Notes under the pieces: model-generated
Told to the model about the DNA's origin: nothing
What the model saw: the letters and a program-made list of their open reading frames with translations, nothing else
The model's database searches: none
Translations under genes and position numbers: made by a program
Shown: piece after piece, positions 9,623 to 18,478 of the stretch
Numbering within the stretch: position 1 is the first letter of the stretch
How the letters are laid out: every line of letters starts with the position of its first letter
Assembly (NCBI RefSeq): GCF_000614585.1
Contig: NZ_BAKX01000001.1
Coordinates: forward strand, 62,001-126,000
DNA from: Porphyromonas gingivicanis JCM 15907
Lineage (GTDB): Bacteria; Bacteroidota; Bacteroidia; Bacteroidales; Porphyromonadaceae
DNA: 64,000 bases
Reading direction: 5' to 3'

Positions 9623-11566
9623 CTATCTCCGATAAGAGATGGAAGAGCCATCAAAGTACAAATGTCGATGGCTTTCTACCACACGACTTAGTAGAGTACC
9701 CAGTAGCTCTTTCTTAATACCCGTTTCGTGTTGAATGATTTCTAAAGAGAGAGTATCTCCCTCTTTTTGGAGCTTTTTCTCTAAGTAGTGTACTAAAGGA
9801 GGCAATAAATCTACCGAGGGTTTCCCCCTTTTCTTCTGTTGTAAACAGACATCACAACAGCCACATCCTTCGGTTAATAATTCTCCAAAATATTCTAAAA
9901 GTATAGCACTCCGACAGCGATTGTCTTCGGAGATATAGGCTATTGTACGTTCGAGGCGTTCTGCTAATCGTTGCTTTCGTTCCTCATAAATAGAATAAGG
10001 GATGGGGATATGTTTGCCCTCTTCTCGACGAGAGCGAAAGATGAGCCGTGGCTCTGAAGATTTGGGTATGTAGTGAATTACTCCCCTGTGCGAGAGGGAG
10101 GTTAGTGATAGATAGACATCTTGTAGGGTTAGTGATAATTCTCTAGCCAATACGTTTTCATCAATAAAAACATAATCGGTAAAAAGTCCTGGATAAGTGC
10201 GCAATAGTAAACGTATCAAATGGTCCGATGCCGGACTTATGAGCGAATTGCTATATAGCTCCTCACGAGAGACAAGGAAGGTGAGTCGAGAGCGTTGCTC
10301 TTCACTCTCTTGATACTCCCACACTCCCATCATGTCCAATAGGCGTATAGAAGACATAGTAGGTATAGGAGGCAGATGGAATTCTTGAATGAAGTGTTCT
10401 ACATTGAAAGTAAAACTCTTATCCAATCCATCGCCCAAACCGATGCTTAGTTTGCTGGTAATCAGGTCGTAGAGCGAACGTACAAAGTTTTTCTGTGGAA
10501 ACTCATCCTGCAAGCGACGTGCAATAACAGCCTTGTCGTACCTGCTGACCAATACTACGGCATAGGCTTTCTGCTCATCTCGTCCCGCCCGCCCTGCTTC
10601 TTGAAAGTACTCTTCCAACGAAGAGGGCATAAGCCAGTGGATTACCACACGCACATCGGGTTTGTCGATACCCATACCAAAAGCATTGGTTGCGACCATA
10701 ACGCGTACAGAACCCTCCATCCATCGTTTTTGGTGTTCGTCTCGTTCAGCATGAGTCAGACCTGCATGAAAAAAATCGGCAGTAATACCTGCTTCTCGAA
10801 GAGCTTGGGTAAGTGTTTTAGTACGCTCCCTATTACGACAGTAAACGATAGCAGAGCCTCGTACAGAGCGTAGTATTTGGAGCATCATCCCCAACTTGTC
10901 TTCTGTGCGACGTACCACATAGGCAAGGTTGGGACGTAAGAAACTTCGACTAATAACATTGGGGGTGGGGAATCCCAATAGCTTCATCACATCTTGGGTT
11001 ACCTCAGGGGTTGCTGTGGCAGTAAGGGCAAGAATTGGTACCTCGGGATAATACTTTCGTAGCTCACTGATGCGAAGGTAGGAGGGGCGAAAGTCGTATC
11101 CCCATTGGGAAATACAGTGACATTCATCCACTACGATAAGGCTAATCTTAAGATGTGATAAAGCTGCGAGAAAGGAGGGAGATCCTAATCGTTCAGGGGA
11201 GAGGTAAAGGAACTTATAGGCTCCATGTACGGCATTGTCCAAAAGGCGTTGCATCTCATACCCATGAAGCCCTGAGTGTAGTGCGACCGCTTTTATATTG
11301 CGTTTCTTAAGATGCGCTACTTGGTCTTTCATTAGCGCTATCAAAGGGGTTATAACGAGAGTTATCCCTTGGAGTAATAGCCCTGGGACTTGAAAAGAGA
11401 TACTCTTGCCTCCTCCTGTGGGGAGAAGTCCTAAAGTATCTCTTCCTGATAGAATTGAATCTATTATGTCTCGCTGTTTAGGACGAAAGGCTTTGAACCC
11501 CCAATACTTTTTGAGGATCTCTTCGGGAGTCGAAAGGTGATCTGTCTCCTCGATTTCTTTGTCCAC
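9623..11566 (-). CDS. recQ: ATP-dependent DNA helicase RecQ
   Basis: 3'-5' superfamily 2 helicase for recombination and repair of stalled forks. Visible: Walker A LPTGGGKS (48-55), DECH box in VDECHCISQWG, ALTATATP (motif III), FGMGIDKPDVR and QEAGRAGRDE (motifs V-VI). The zinc site is seen in the conserved CRSAILLEYFGE and CGCCDVC, followed by a winged helix. 647 aa, somewhat longer than E. coli RecQ; an HRDC domain is not obvious. It follows recJ by 163 bp that hold a candidate structured RNA, and the NorM-like gene follows it, so recJ, recQ and the exporter may form one transcript. RecJ and RecQ work together in the RecF pathway. Confidence 0.93.
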   Translation of the reverse strand: MDKEIEETDHLSTPEEILKKYWGFKAFRPKQRDIIDSILSGRDTLGLLPTGGGKSISFQVPGLLLQGITLVITPLIALMKDQVAHLKKRNIKAVALHSGLHGYEMQRLLDNAVHGAYKFLYLSPERLGSPSFLAALSHLKISLIVVDECHCISQWGYDFRPSYLRISELRKYYPEVPILALTATATPEVTQDVMKLLGFPTPNVISRSFLRPNLAYVVRRTEDKLGMMLQILRSVRGSAIVYCRNRERTKTLTQALREAGITADFFHAGLTHAERDEHQKRWMEGSVRVMVATNAFGMGIDKPDVRVVIHWLMPSSLEEYFQEAGRAGRDEQKAYAVVLVSRYDKAVIARRLQDEFPQKNFVRSLYDLITSKLSIGLGDGLDKSFTFNVEHFIQEFHLPPIPTMSSIRLLDMMGVWEYQESEEQRSRLTFLVSREELYSNSLISPASDHLIRLLLRTYPGLFTDYVFIDENVLARELSLTLQDVYLSLTSLSHRGVIHYIPKSSEPRLIFRSRREEGKHIPIPYSIYEERKQRLAERLERTIAYISEDNRCRSAILLEYFGELLTEGCGCCDVCLQQKKRGKPSVDLLPPLVHYLEKKLQKEGDTLSLEIIQHETGIKKELLGTLLSRVVESHRHLYFDGSSISYRR

Positions 11567-11605
11567 TTTAGAGTAAAGCTCCCCCTCGTAGGCTTCTATC
11601 GGAAC

Positions 11606-11698
11606 AAAAAATCCTCTTCGCCCGATATGAAGTCGGGGATATAGCCATATCTGTCGCTATAATGGGAAGCCTCCTCTTCCGAAAAAAGAGGATTTTTT
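11606..11698 (-). ncRNA. Candidate cloverleaf-shaped structured RNA in the recJ-recQ spacer
   Basis: On the minus strand a 13-bp perfect closing stem (AAAAAATCCTCTT, complement of 11686-11698, pairing with AAGAGGATTTTTT, complement of 11606-11618) encloses three short hairpins: GGAAG/CTTCC with loop AGGAGG, TATAGC/GCTATA, and CCCGA/TCGGG. The closing stem ends in six Ts, so it could also act as a terminator between recJ and recQ. A further 8-bp hairpin (11702-11719) lies just after the recJ stop. No known family was recognised. It could be a riboswitch-like leader for recQ, an attenuator or a plain terminator with chance folds. Confidence 0.4.
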
Positions 11699-11729
11699 GG
11701 CGAAAGATTACAATCTTTCTCCATAATCA

Positions 11730-13478
11730 TCACACACCTTTAGATGTCTCTTCTTGCTTTAAATCTTTAACTAACATCTGCACAGAAGAAACTCCCTTAA
11801 AGCAATTTTCCTCCAGAGTATAACAGATAGAAAAGGGTCTATAACTCTTTACATAAGCAAAGTTAGAAGCCTGTCCATAGGCAATAGCACTACGTACATT
11901 TAGCATCTGTGGTGATTCGGTTACCTCCAACTTGAGATGCTCGTTGTTCTTGCCAACTGTTTGGCTCTTACCCGTGTCGAATATGAAGCGAGTCATAAAT
12001 ATTGGTTTTGGATTATCGGGCCCGAAAGGACCCATGCGCTCAATACTTCGGTGCAGCGACTTATTCACCTCGGAAAGACTCAAAACGGCATCTATCTCTA
12101 TCTCATTGGTGGGAGGTTTAGGAGTAGTATGTTCTAATGAGTAGCGATGAATACGTTCTATAAATAGAGGTACATTGGCCTCTGATAATGCCATACCTGC
12201 AGCATAGGGATGCCCACCGAAGTTTGTCAATATATCTCGGCAGTATTCAATAGCTCCATACATATCGAACCCTCCAAAACTTCGTGCTGAACCAACTACC
12301 AGCTCGCCCTCGCCAGCAAGCACTATCACAGGACGGGCAAAACGTTCGGTAAGACGAGTAGCAACAATGCCAATAACTCCTTTGTGCCAATCTTTACTAT
12401 ACACAACTACTACATTGTGGAGTTTATAGAGCTTTTGCTCTTCCACTATACGTATAGCCAGTCGAGTTGTTGTTTGATCTAACTTACGTCTTTCGTTATT
12501 GCAACTCTCGATTACGGCACATTTTTCCTGTGCTTCTTCTAAATCTCTACTAACTAAGAGATCTACAGTTTGCCGCCCATTCATCATGCGACCAGAGGCG
12601 TTAATCATCGGCCCTATCTTAAATACTATATCGCTCATTGTGATAGAACCACTTGTGAGCATACAGGTTTTTAAGACACTACCTAAGCCTGGAGAAGGGC
12701 TTTTATTAAGTTGCTTGAGTCCGTGGTAAGCCAGGATGCGATTTTCTCCCAATACGGATACCACATCGCTGGCAATACTTACAGCTACAAGGTCGAGCAT
12801 AGAGTAAAGACGACGCATACGGATATTATTGTCAATAGCAAATGCCTGCATCAACTTAAATCCTATGCCACACCCCGACAAATCTTCTGCTGGGTAAGTG
12901 TTGTCTATACGCTTGGGGTCTAATACAGCCACAGCATCAGGCAAAACATCGTCTGGAGTATGATGGTCGCAGACGATGAAGTCTATTCCTAACCTTTTGG
13001 CATATTCAATTTCTTTAATTGCTTTTATACCACAATCTAAAACGATGATGAGTTTAACTCCTAGTTCGTGAGCATAATTGATGCCTTGGTAGGTAACCCC
13101 ATAACCATCGTCATTGCGCCCCGGAATATAGTAGTGTAGCAGATGGTCGCTACATCCAGAAAGGCGGAGGAATTTGTAAACCAGAGAGACTGCCGTAGTA
13201 CCATCTACGTCATAGTCTCCATAAACCAATATCGGCTCTCGACGCCCCAGAGCAAGATTGATACGCTCTACGGCTTTGTCCATATCCTTCATTAAGAAGG
13301 GGTCGTGGAGATCTTCTAATTTCGGTTCAAAAAATTGTTTGGCTGCTTCAGGAGTCGTAACCCCTCTTTGTACCAGCAATTGCCCCACAACAGGCGGTAC
13401 ACGGAGTACACTGCTGAGGGACAAGCCCGTGGAAATCACCTCCTCGGTAGGAGGGTTCCAAATCCATTTCTTTGCCAT
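11730..13478 (-). CDS. recJ: Single-stranded-DNA-specific exonuclease RecJ
   Basis: 5'-3' single-strand exonuclease of the DHH phosphoesterase superfamily, used in recombination (RecF pathway) and base excision and mismatch repair. Motifs: GDYDVDGTTA (about residues 86-95), LDCGI, DHHTPDDVLPDA, and the DHHA1 part with INASGRMMNG and FGGHPYAAGMAL. An OB-fold C-terminus follows. 582 aa, the normal family length. ATG start follows a 650-bp spacer without genes, so its promoter should lie in 13479-13600, but no clear TAnnTTTG box was found there. recQ follows on the same strand. Confidence 0.93.
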   Translation of the reverse strand: MAKKWIWNPPTEEVISTGLSLSSVLRVPPVVGQLLVQRGVTTPEAAKQFFEPKLEDLHDPFLMKDMDKAVERINLALGRREPILVYGDYDVDGTTAVSLVYKFLRLSGCSDHLLHYYIPGRNDDGYGVTYQGINYAHELGVKLIIVLDCGIKAIKEIEYAKRLGIDFIVCDHHTPDDVLPDAVAVLDPKRIDNTYPAEDLSGCGIGFKLMQAFAIDNNIRMRRLYSMLDLVAVSIASDVVSVLGENRILAYHGLKQLNKSPSPGLGSVLKTCMLTSGSITMSDIVFKIGPMINASGRMMNGRQTVDLLVSRDLEEAQEKCAVIESCNNERRKLDQTTTRLAIRIVEEQKLYKLHNVVVVYSKDWHKGVIGIVATRLTERFARPVIVLAGEGELVVGSARSFGGFDMYGAIEYCRDILTNFGGHPYAAGMALSEANVPLFIERIHRYSLEHTTPKPPTNEIEIDAVLSLSEVNKSLHRSIERMGPFGPDNPKPIFMTRFIFDTGKSQTVGKNNEHLKLEVTESPQMLNVRSAIAYGQASNFAYVKSYRPFSICYTLEENCFKGVSSVQMLVKDLKQEETSKGV

Positions 13479-14057
13479 TATATAGTATCATTTTTATTTT
13501 TCAAGTTAGTAAACTCCTCATGTCATAAAGAGTAGTTATTATACAATAAAAGACCTTTACTTATTTCCCTAAAGGTCTTCGTCAAAAACTTGGTACCCTG
13601 TAATAAAAAGGGTGTCAAGACCTTATATCAAGGTGCTTTAGAAAAGTTCTCCTCACAGAACCTATATCACAGAGGCTAAAACTTTTCAAGAGCGTAAATA
13701 TACAGAAAATCGGTGGTAGAGAAGATATAGAAAGATCTGTATTAACCTATTTTATTGCTATAAGAAGAGAGAATAGACTCGATAATCTCTTCTCCCGAGA
13801 GTTTCACTGGAGGTGTCTAGGGGGTTACCATTAACCCTTAGGATAGTAACCATTATTCTTAAGGGGCGTAAGGGTTAATCCTTATGCCTATTAGGTATAA
13901 GGGTTTGAAAAAGCATTTTATGCTACTTTGCATCGGACTACAATCTGACCTTGAAGGAAGCATTTAGTTTACCCACCGTAAAACTATATGACAAGTTCTA
14001 TAAGTATTGCCAAAATGGACAAAAGAGTGGGAGAACCAATGCTCCCCGTTGCCAGCA
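13479..14057. other. Gene-poor spacer with clustered inverted and direct repeats
   Basis: No convincing gene. It holds a hairpin at 13551-13578 (AGACCTTTA/TAAAGGTCT) followed by a short T run on the minus strand; a cluster of related half-sites with an 11-bp perfect inverted repeat, ATTAACCCTTA (13830-13840) and TAAGGGTTAAT (13869-13879); a second TAAGGGTT at 13898; and an imperfect direct copy 22 bp after the first (13825-13842 and 13847-13864). A frame without ATG is open from about 13909 to 14082 on the plus strand and runs into the next terminator; I do not call it. The hairpin at 13551 may end an unseen minus-strand RNA or a decayed gene. Confidence 0.5.
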
Positions 14058-14060
14058 AAG

Positions 14061-14094
14061 AAAAATCCCCCTCCGTCCTTAGACAGAGAGGGAT
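14061..14094 (-). terminator. Intrinsic terminator of the outer-membrane barrel gene
   Basis: Stem ATCCCCCTC (14065-14073) with GAGAGGGAT (14086-14094), one mismatch, followed on the minus strand by five Ts. It lies 30 bp after the stop codon of the barrel gene. Confidence 0.75.
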
Positions 14095-14124
14095 GTACTG
14101 TGTATCCTATTTAGGACTATACTC

Positions 14125-14685
14125 TTAGAAGCGGTAAGAGATACCTATGTTCAAGAGAGCTAAACCATAGCCAAGCTCAGCATTTACAGCAAAAGCGGGG
14201 CTGAAGTAGTAACGAGCTCCCAAGTGTCCACGATATCCAAAAGCTGCTCTAGTAGCATTTTGAGAAGTAGCAACACCTACAACAGAAGTGCTTGCAAGAT
14301 TAATACCTAAAGAAAAACCTGTATAAGTATCCAATTTAGGCATAAATTGATAGTGGAAAGAACCACGTGCTCCCAAGAAAGCAACATGAACAGAAGAACT
14401 TACTCCCAGTACAGTGAATTGGCTCATACCATAATCAACGGTTCCACCAACACCAACACTAGCACGACCTTCGATAAGACCATCTACAACACCTTGTTCG
14501 AAGTTCAATTGAATAGGAGGAACAACAGTAGAATAACCTGTAACTACACCTGTAGAGCTAAAGAAGCCAACCAAAGCACTGGCTACATTTGTTCCTTTCT
14601 TAAATACCTCTTGAGCATTAGCTTGTGAACCCAAAATGGAAGCAGCTGCAAGAGCAAGTCCTAAAATAATACCTTTAATCTTCAT
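14125..14685 (-). CDS. Outer-membrane beta-barrel protein, function unknown
   Basis: 186-aa secreted protein. A Sec signal peptide (about residues 1-24, ending SQANA, then QEVF) is followed by alternating Gly/aromatic strands and a C-terminal aromatic (ISYRF), as expected of an eight-strand outer-membrane barrel. I do not recognise a specific family. It is a single gene with a textbook promoter (14735-14765) and its own terminator (14061-14094), which suggests strong, independent expression. The start is fixed by the promoter about 45 nt upstream. Confidence 0.75.
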   Translation of the reverse strand: MKIKGIILGLALAAASILGSQANAQEVFKKGTNVASALVGFFSSTGVVTGYSTVVPPIQLNFEQGVVDGLIEGRASVGVGGTVDYGMSQFTVLGVSSSVHVAFLGARGSFHYQFMPKLDTYTGFSLGINLASTSVVGVATSQNATRAAFGYRGHLGARYYFSPAFAVNAELGYGLALLNIGISYRF

Positions 14686-14734
14686 AAAGTTTCTTTTTTA
14701 CAATTAGTTTTCTTCAATTCTTTTATTCCTAACA

Positions 14735-14765
14735 CAAACATAACAACTTTTTAGCGAAAAACAAA
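14735..14765 (-). promoter_or_regulatory. Textbook Bacteroidota promoter of the barrel gene
   Basis: On the minus strand TTTG (complement of 14762-14765), exactly 19 nt, then TATGTTTG (complement of 14735-14742), matching TTTG-N19-TAnnTTTG. It predicts transcription from about 14728 and a leader of roughly 43 nt before the ATG at 14685. Confidence 0.78.
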
Positions 14766-14809
14766 ATAGACAAAAGCTATACTTCCTTTCAAAAAATCTA
14801 TCTGTGTAT

Positions 14810-14843
14810 AAAAAAGATGCCTTTTGCATAGGGCAAAAAGCAT
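14810..14843 (-). terminator. Intrinsic terminator of typA
   Basis: 11-bp stem with one G-U pair (ATGCTTTTTGC/GCAAAAGGCAT on the minus strand, plus-strand 14817-14843), 5-nt loop and a T-rich tail with six Ts from 14815 down. About 24 bp after the typA stop. Confidence 0.75.
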
Positions 14844-14866
14844 TCTTTTGAGTTTTTCTTTTAACA

Positions 14867-16678
14867 TTATATCTCCTCTTGACGAGCTTGACGTTTACGT
14901 TCATTTTCGTCCAAGAGAATCTTACGCATGCGCATACTTGTGGGGGTGACCTCTACGTATTCGTCGACTTTAATGTACTCCAATGCATCTTCTAAACTGA
15001 ACAATATAGGGGGAGCCAGAGAGACTTTATCATCACTCCCCGAGGCGCGCATATTGGTTAGTTTTTTTGTTTTGCATACATTTACTACCAAGTCATTGTC
15101 TTTGGCGTGTTCTCCAATTACTTGTCCTGCATATACTTCCTCTTGGGGGCTAATGAAGAAACGTCCTCTACTTTGCAAGTTGTTGAGTGCATAGGCGAAG
15201 GCCGTACCTGTTTCCATGGCAATTATAGAACCATTAGTGCGTCGCTGTATCTCTCCTCTCCAGCCGGAAAATTCTAAAAAGCGGTGTGCAATAACAGCTT
15301 CTCCTGCCGAGGCTGTTAGAACAGCATTATTGAGTCCGATAATACCTCGTGAGGGAATTGTGAACTCTAGCATAATCCTATCACCTTTGGTTTCCATAGC
15401 GGTCATTTCTCCTCTTCTGCGCGTTACAATATCAATAACACGGCTCGAACACTCTTCGGGTAGGTTTATTGTAAGTTGTTCTATTGGCTCGCATTTGACT
15501 CCATCAATATCTTTGATGATGACTTGAGGCTGCCCTACTTGAAGCTCATATCCCTCTCTTCTCATTGTTTCAATTAAAACACTGAGGTGGAGAATGCCTC
15601 GACCATATACCAACCAAGCATCGGCAGAGTTCGTAGGTTCTATGCGAAGGGCTAAGTTTTTGTCTAACTCTTTAGTGAGCCGGTCAAATAGGTGTCTACT
15701 TGTTACATATTTGCCCTCTTTACCAAAGAAAGGAGAGTTGTTTATGGTAAAGAGCATGCTCATTGTGGGTTCGTCCACATGGATACTGGTCAAAGGCTCG
15801 GGGTGAGAGGCATCGGCGATAGTCTCACCAATTTCAAATTGTTCCAATCCAATGATGGCACAAATATCTCCTGAGTGTACTTCTTCAACTTTGGCTCGTC
15901 CTAACCCTTCGAAGGTATTGATTTCCTTAATTCTCTGACGAAGTAGGGAGCCATCTCTTCGACAAAGTACAACATCTGCTCCTTCTTTTATAGTGCCTCG
16001 ATGTACACGCCCTATGGCAATACGTCCTACATAAGAAGAGTAGTCCAAAGAGGTTATAAGCATCTGAGCGGGACCCTCGATAGGAGGTGGGGCAGGTATA
16101 TGCTCTATAATGGCATCTAATAAAGGAGTTATGGTATCGGTGGGTTGTGTGTAATCGGCACTCATCCAAGATTGCTTGGCAGAACCAAAAAGAGTAGGGA
16201 AGTCTAACTGTTCATCAGAGGCATCAAGACTCGCCATAAGATCGAAAACCATGTCTTGCACTTCAGAAGGTCTACAGTTGGGTTTGTCTACCTTATTGAT
16301 AACCACGATAGGCTTAAGCCCTATACTGAGAGCTTTTTGTAGTACGAACCTTGTCTGTGGCATAGGCCCTTCAAAAGCATCTACCAAGAGTAGACAGCCA
16401 TCCGCCATATTCAAAACTCTCTCTACTTCTCCTCCAAAATCGGCGTGTCCCGGGGTATCTATAATGTTTATTTTACACCCTTTGTAGCGAATGCTTACAT
16501 TCTTGGAAACGATGGTAATACCTCTTTCCCTTTCGATGGCATTACTATCTAAATAGGTGTCTACTTCTTCAGCTTTATCTTCTCGAAACAATTTACCCGC
16601 GAGAAGCATCTTGTCAACCAAAGTGGTTTTTCCATGGTCTACGTGGGCAATAATTGCTATGTTACGTATTTCCTGCAT
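14867..16678 (-). CDS. typA: Translational GTPase TypA/BipA
   Basis: Ribosome-associated GTPase of the EF-G family that helps 50S assembly and stress adaptation. GTPase motifs: AHVDHGKTT (P-loop), the switch I region with RGITI, DTPGHADFGGEV and NKVDKP. The EF-G-like domains and the TypA C-terminal domain follow (RGEMTAMETKGDR, PSRGIIGLNN). About 603 aa, the usual length. Two ATGs lie two codons apart at 16684 and 16678; I choose 16678, since the family usually starts MQxIRNIAI. Single gene with a terminator at 14810-14843. No perfect promoter box was found upstream; TACTTTTA at 16699-16706 is the nearest. Confidence 0.93.
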   Translation of the reverse strand: MQEIRNIAIIAHVDHGKTTLVDKMLLAGKLFREDKAEEVDTYLDSNAIERERGITIVSKNVSIRYKGCKINIIDTPGHADFGGEVERVLNMADGCLLLVDAFEGPMPQTRFVLQKALSIGLKPIVVINKVDKPNCRPSEVQDMVFDLMASLDASDEQLDFPTLFGSAKQSWMSADYTQPTDTITPLLDAIIEHIPAPPPIEGPAQMLITSLDYSSYVGRIAIGRVHRGTIKEGADVVLCRRDGSLLRQRIKEINTFEGLGRAKVEEVHSGDICAIIGLEQFEIGETIADASHPEPLTSIHVDEPTMSMLFTINNSPFFGKEGKYVTSRHLFDRLTKELDKNLALRIEPTNSADAWLVYGRGILHLSVLIETMRREGYELQVGQPQVIIKDIDGVKCEPIEQLTINLPEECSSRVIDIVTRRRGEMTAMETKGDRIMLEFTIPSRGIIGLNNAVLTASAGEAVIAHRFLEFSGWRGEIQRRTNGSIIAMETGTAFAYALNNLQSRGRFFISPQEEVYAGQVIGEHAKDNDLVVNVCKTKKLTNMRASGSDDKVSLAPPILFSLEDALEYIKVDEYVEVTPTSMRMRKILLDENERKRQARQEEI

Positions 16679-16684
16679 ACACAT

Positions 16685-17080
16685 TTAATTATGGTCCGTA
16701 AAAGTACAAAAAAGCTCTATACCCCGCTTTATGTTATGCTGAAGTTTTTCGTTTTTATACTTTCTTCTTGTCGCTCTTTTCTTCGACTGGAGGTTGTTGA
16801 GTTGCCTTTTAATAAGGATTAAAAGGATCTTTTGATGAAGCCCTCTCGAATAGCTGTTGATGCTGGGGTTGTTATATTGGCTTCAAAAATTTGTTTTAAT
16901 AGATTTTTGCAAGGTCGGGACGAATGCTGTGGTTATGGGTTGTAAAATATTAGGAGACTGACGCTCAAGAGGGCATAGCTGTGTGACCCAACCTGAACAT
17001 CAATAGTAATACAGGCGTTTGGTATTATTTCATAGTCCCTAATCGGAAGATTTTTATATCTAATGATGGATTGTATAAAG
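16685..17080. other. Spacer upstream of typA with a hairpin and a copy of a short intergenic repeat
   Basis: No gene supported. Contents: a 9-bp hairpin CCTTTTAAT (16805-16813) / ATTAAAAGG (16818-16826) without a clean T run, and one copy (16994-17016) of a 23-nt sequence that recurs at 21147-21169 after mutS with four differences. The rest shows nothing I can name. Confidence 0.5.
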
Positions 17081-17121
17081 AAAAAGGAGAGAGAGTTCAA
17101 TAAGAAGTCTCTCTCCTTTTT
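17081..17121 (-). terminator. Intrinsic terminator of the M23/LysM peptidase gene
   Basis: A 14-bp perfect stem (AAAAAGGAGAGAGA at 17081-17094 with its complement at 17108-17121), with A and T runs on both sides so that it can work in either direction. About 35 bp after the restored stop codon at 17156. Confidence 0.82.
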
Positions 17122-17155
17122 AGTCGTTGTTTTGCGAATAGATTACTATTAGAGT

Positions 17156-18201
17156 TTATCTGATTCTCAATGTTTTTCCAGGACGAAGAGTCGCCTTTGT
17201 ACTCATATTGTTGAGCTTGCAAAGGCGAGAAACTGGTACTCCTGTTTTTTTTGCGATGGCTCCGAGTGTATCCCCCTTTCTAATCCTATAAACTGAAGGC
17301 GTTTTTGCTTGAACCTTGGCTTGCGCTGCTGATGGATCAAGAGAACTTGCCCCTTTGTAACTTGTGGCTTCACTATAAGCAAAAGTTCCTACAGTTTTTC
17401 CTCCTTTATATTGGAAAGTATAGACATCTCGCCAAGGAGCCCCCTCTGAGAAATCTATGATGAAAGAAGGTTGATGTCTACCCCCATAAATCGTGTCTCA
17501 AAATGGAGGTGGGGACCCGTAGAGCGACCCGTAGAGCCTCCTAAGCCAATAGGTTCTCCTGCTCGTACTATTTGGTCTTTTTGCACCAAATGGCGACTAA
17601 GATGACCATAAACAGTCTCCAACCCATTGGGATGGCGTATTACTACATAGTTGCCATAGCCTTTACCTTCATAGTCACGGATGCGAATCTTTCCGTCAAA
17701 GGCAGCACGTACAGTATCTCCGGTTCTAAGGGCTAAATCAACCCCTTTGTGTTGGCGACGGAAACGACGACGATAACCATAACCTGATGTAAGTCTTATT
17801 TTTCCATCAAGGGGCATCACAAATCCATTACAGTCGATATCGTGTGATGCAGGGATTGCTACATGCTGTCCCGCAAAAGGATTGACATAACTACCCCAGC
17901 TATTCTCTCCGTAGAGTTCAATAGCTGGGGCATTGAGGGCCTCATCGGCCAGCTCAAGTTCAAGAGCAGCTTTGTTTGCCTTGATTTTTTCAATTCCTTT
18001 TAGACCGTCAGCAAGTAGGTTGTCCAGATTGAGGGTGTCTGCAACGTTACTTCGTATCGCTCGTTTTTGCACAGGATTCGTAGCCATCGTACGAGGACCA
18101 CGTTCCAAAGCAACCGCTCTCTCCGAGGAGAAAGCCTGTAGAGGAAACGCAAGCAACACTGCAAAGCCCGCAAAAACGAAGCCTTTTCTTAGCATTGTCA
18201 T
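17156..18201 (-). CDS. Secreted M23 metallopeptidase with C-terminal LysM domain (frame broken by one missing base)
   Basis: Peptidoglycan endopeptidase of the LytM/M23 family. From the ATG at 18201 the protein has a signal peptide (MLRKGFVFAGFAVLLAFPLQAFS), a long linker and the M23 domain with zinc ligands in HKGVDLALRTGD and GPHLHFETRF. The frame then stops after DINLLSS at 17455. Adding one C to the CC at 17469-17470 restores DINPSFIIDFSEGAPW and a C-terminal LysM domain (YRIRKGDTLGAIAKK, VSRLCKLNN, LRPGKTLRI) down to a TAA at 17156: 348 aa. The start could be 18195 or 18228; the ATG at 18291 would put a long polar stretch before the signal peptide. Divergent from mutS. Confidence 0.82.
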
Positions 18202-18439
18202 TGTTTGAATTAATTGTTTGTATCTCATTGGTAAAACGCAAAGCGTGCCTCCGTTATACACCGCTAACGAGAAGCACCACTTACACTTCAAGCCACAAAT
18301 ATAGATAATCGAAATGAAAATACCAAATATCCTTCACTCTTTTTTTGTTGGAAAAAGAATTTTTACACCGAAATCTCTCTTGACGAGGGTACACTACGAC
18401 TTTTTGCCATGTAAAATAAACTTACATCAAACTCTTTTG

Positions 18440-18447
18440 TACTTTTG
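18440..18447 (+). promoter_or_regulatory. -7 promoter element of mutS, which decides its start codon
   Basis: TACTTTTG is an exact TAnnTTTG match. Transcription would begin near 18454, downstream of the ATG at 18314 and 25 nt before a GTG at 18479, so the GTG is the likely mutS start. No good -33 TTTG lies at the right distance. Confidence 0.5.
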
Positions 18448-18478
18448 TTTCTCATATAGCTCCAAAATTGATATTGTC

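Noticed and set aside
13909-14082. A 58-codon plus-strand open frame in the recJ spacer
   Set aside because: It has no ATG, runs into the barrel-gene terminator and resembles no family I know; it may be a gene remnant.
16634-16822. 62-codon plus-strand frame over the typA start
   Set aside because: It overlaps the 5' end of typA and its leader in antisense and has no recognisable sequence.
18314-18478. Upstream ATG start for mutS at 18314
   Set aside because: It lies before the promoter element (18440-18447), and the extra residues ([10 protein letters not shown]...) do not look like MutS.
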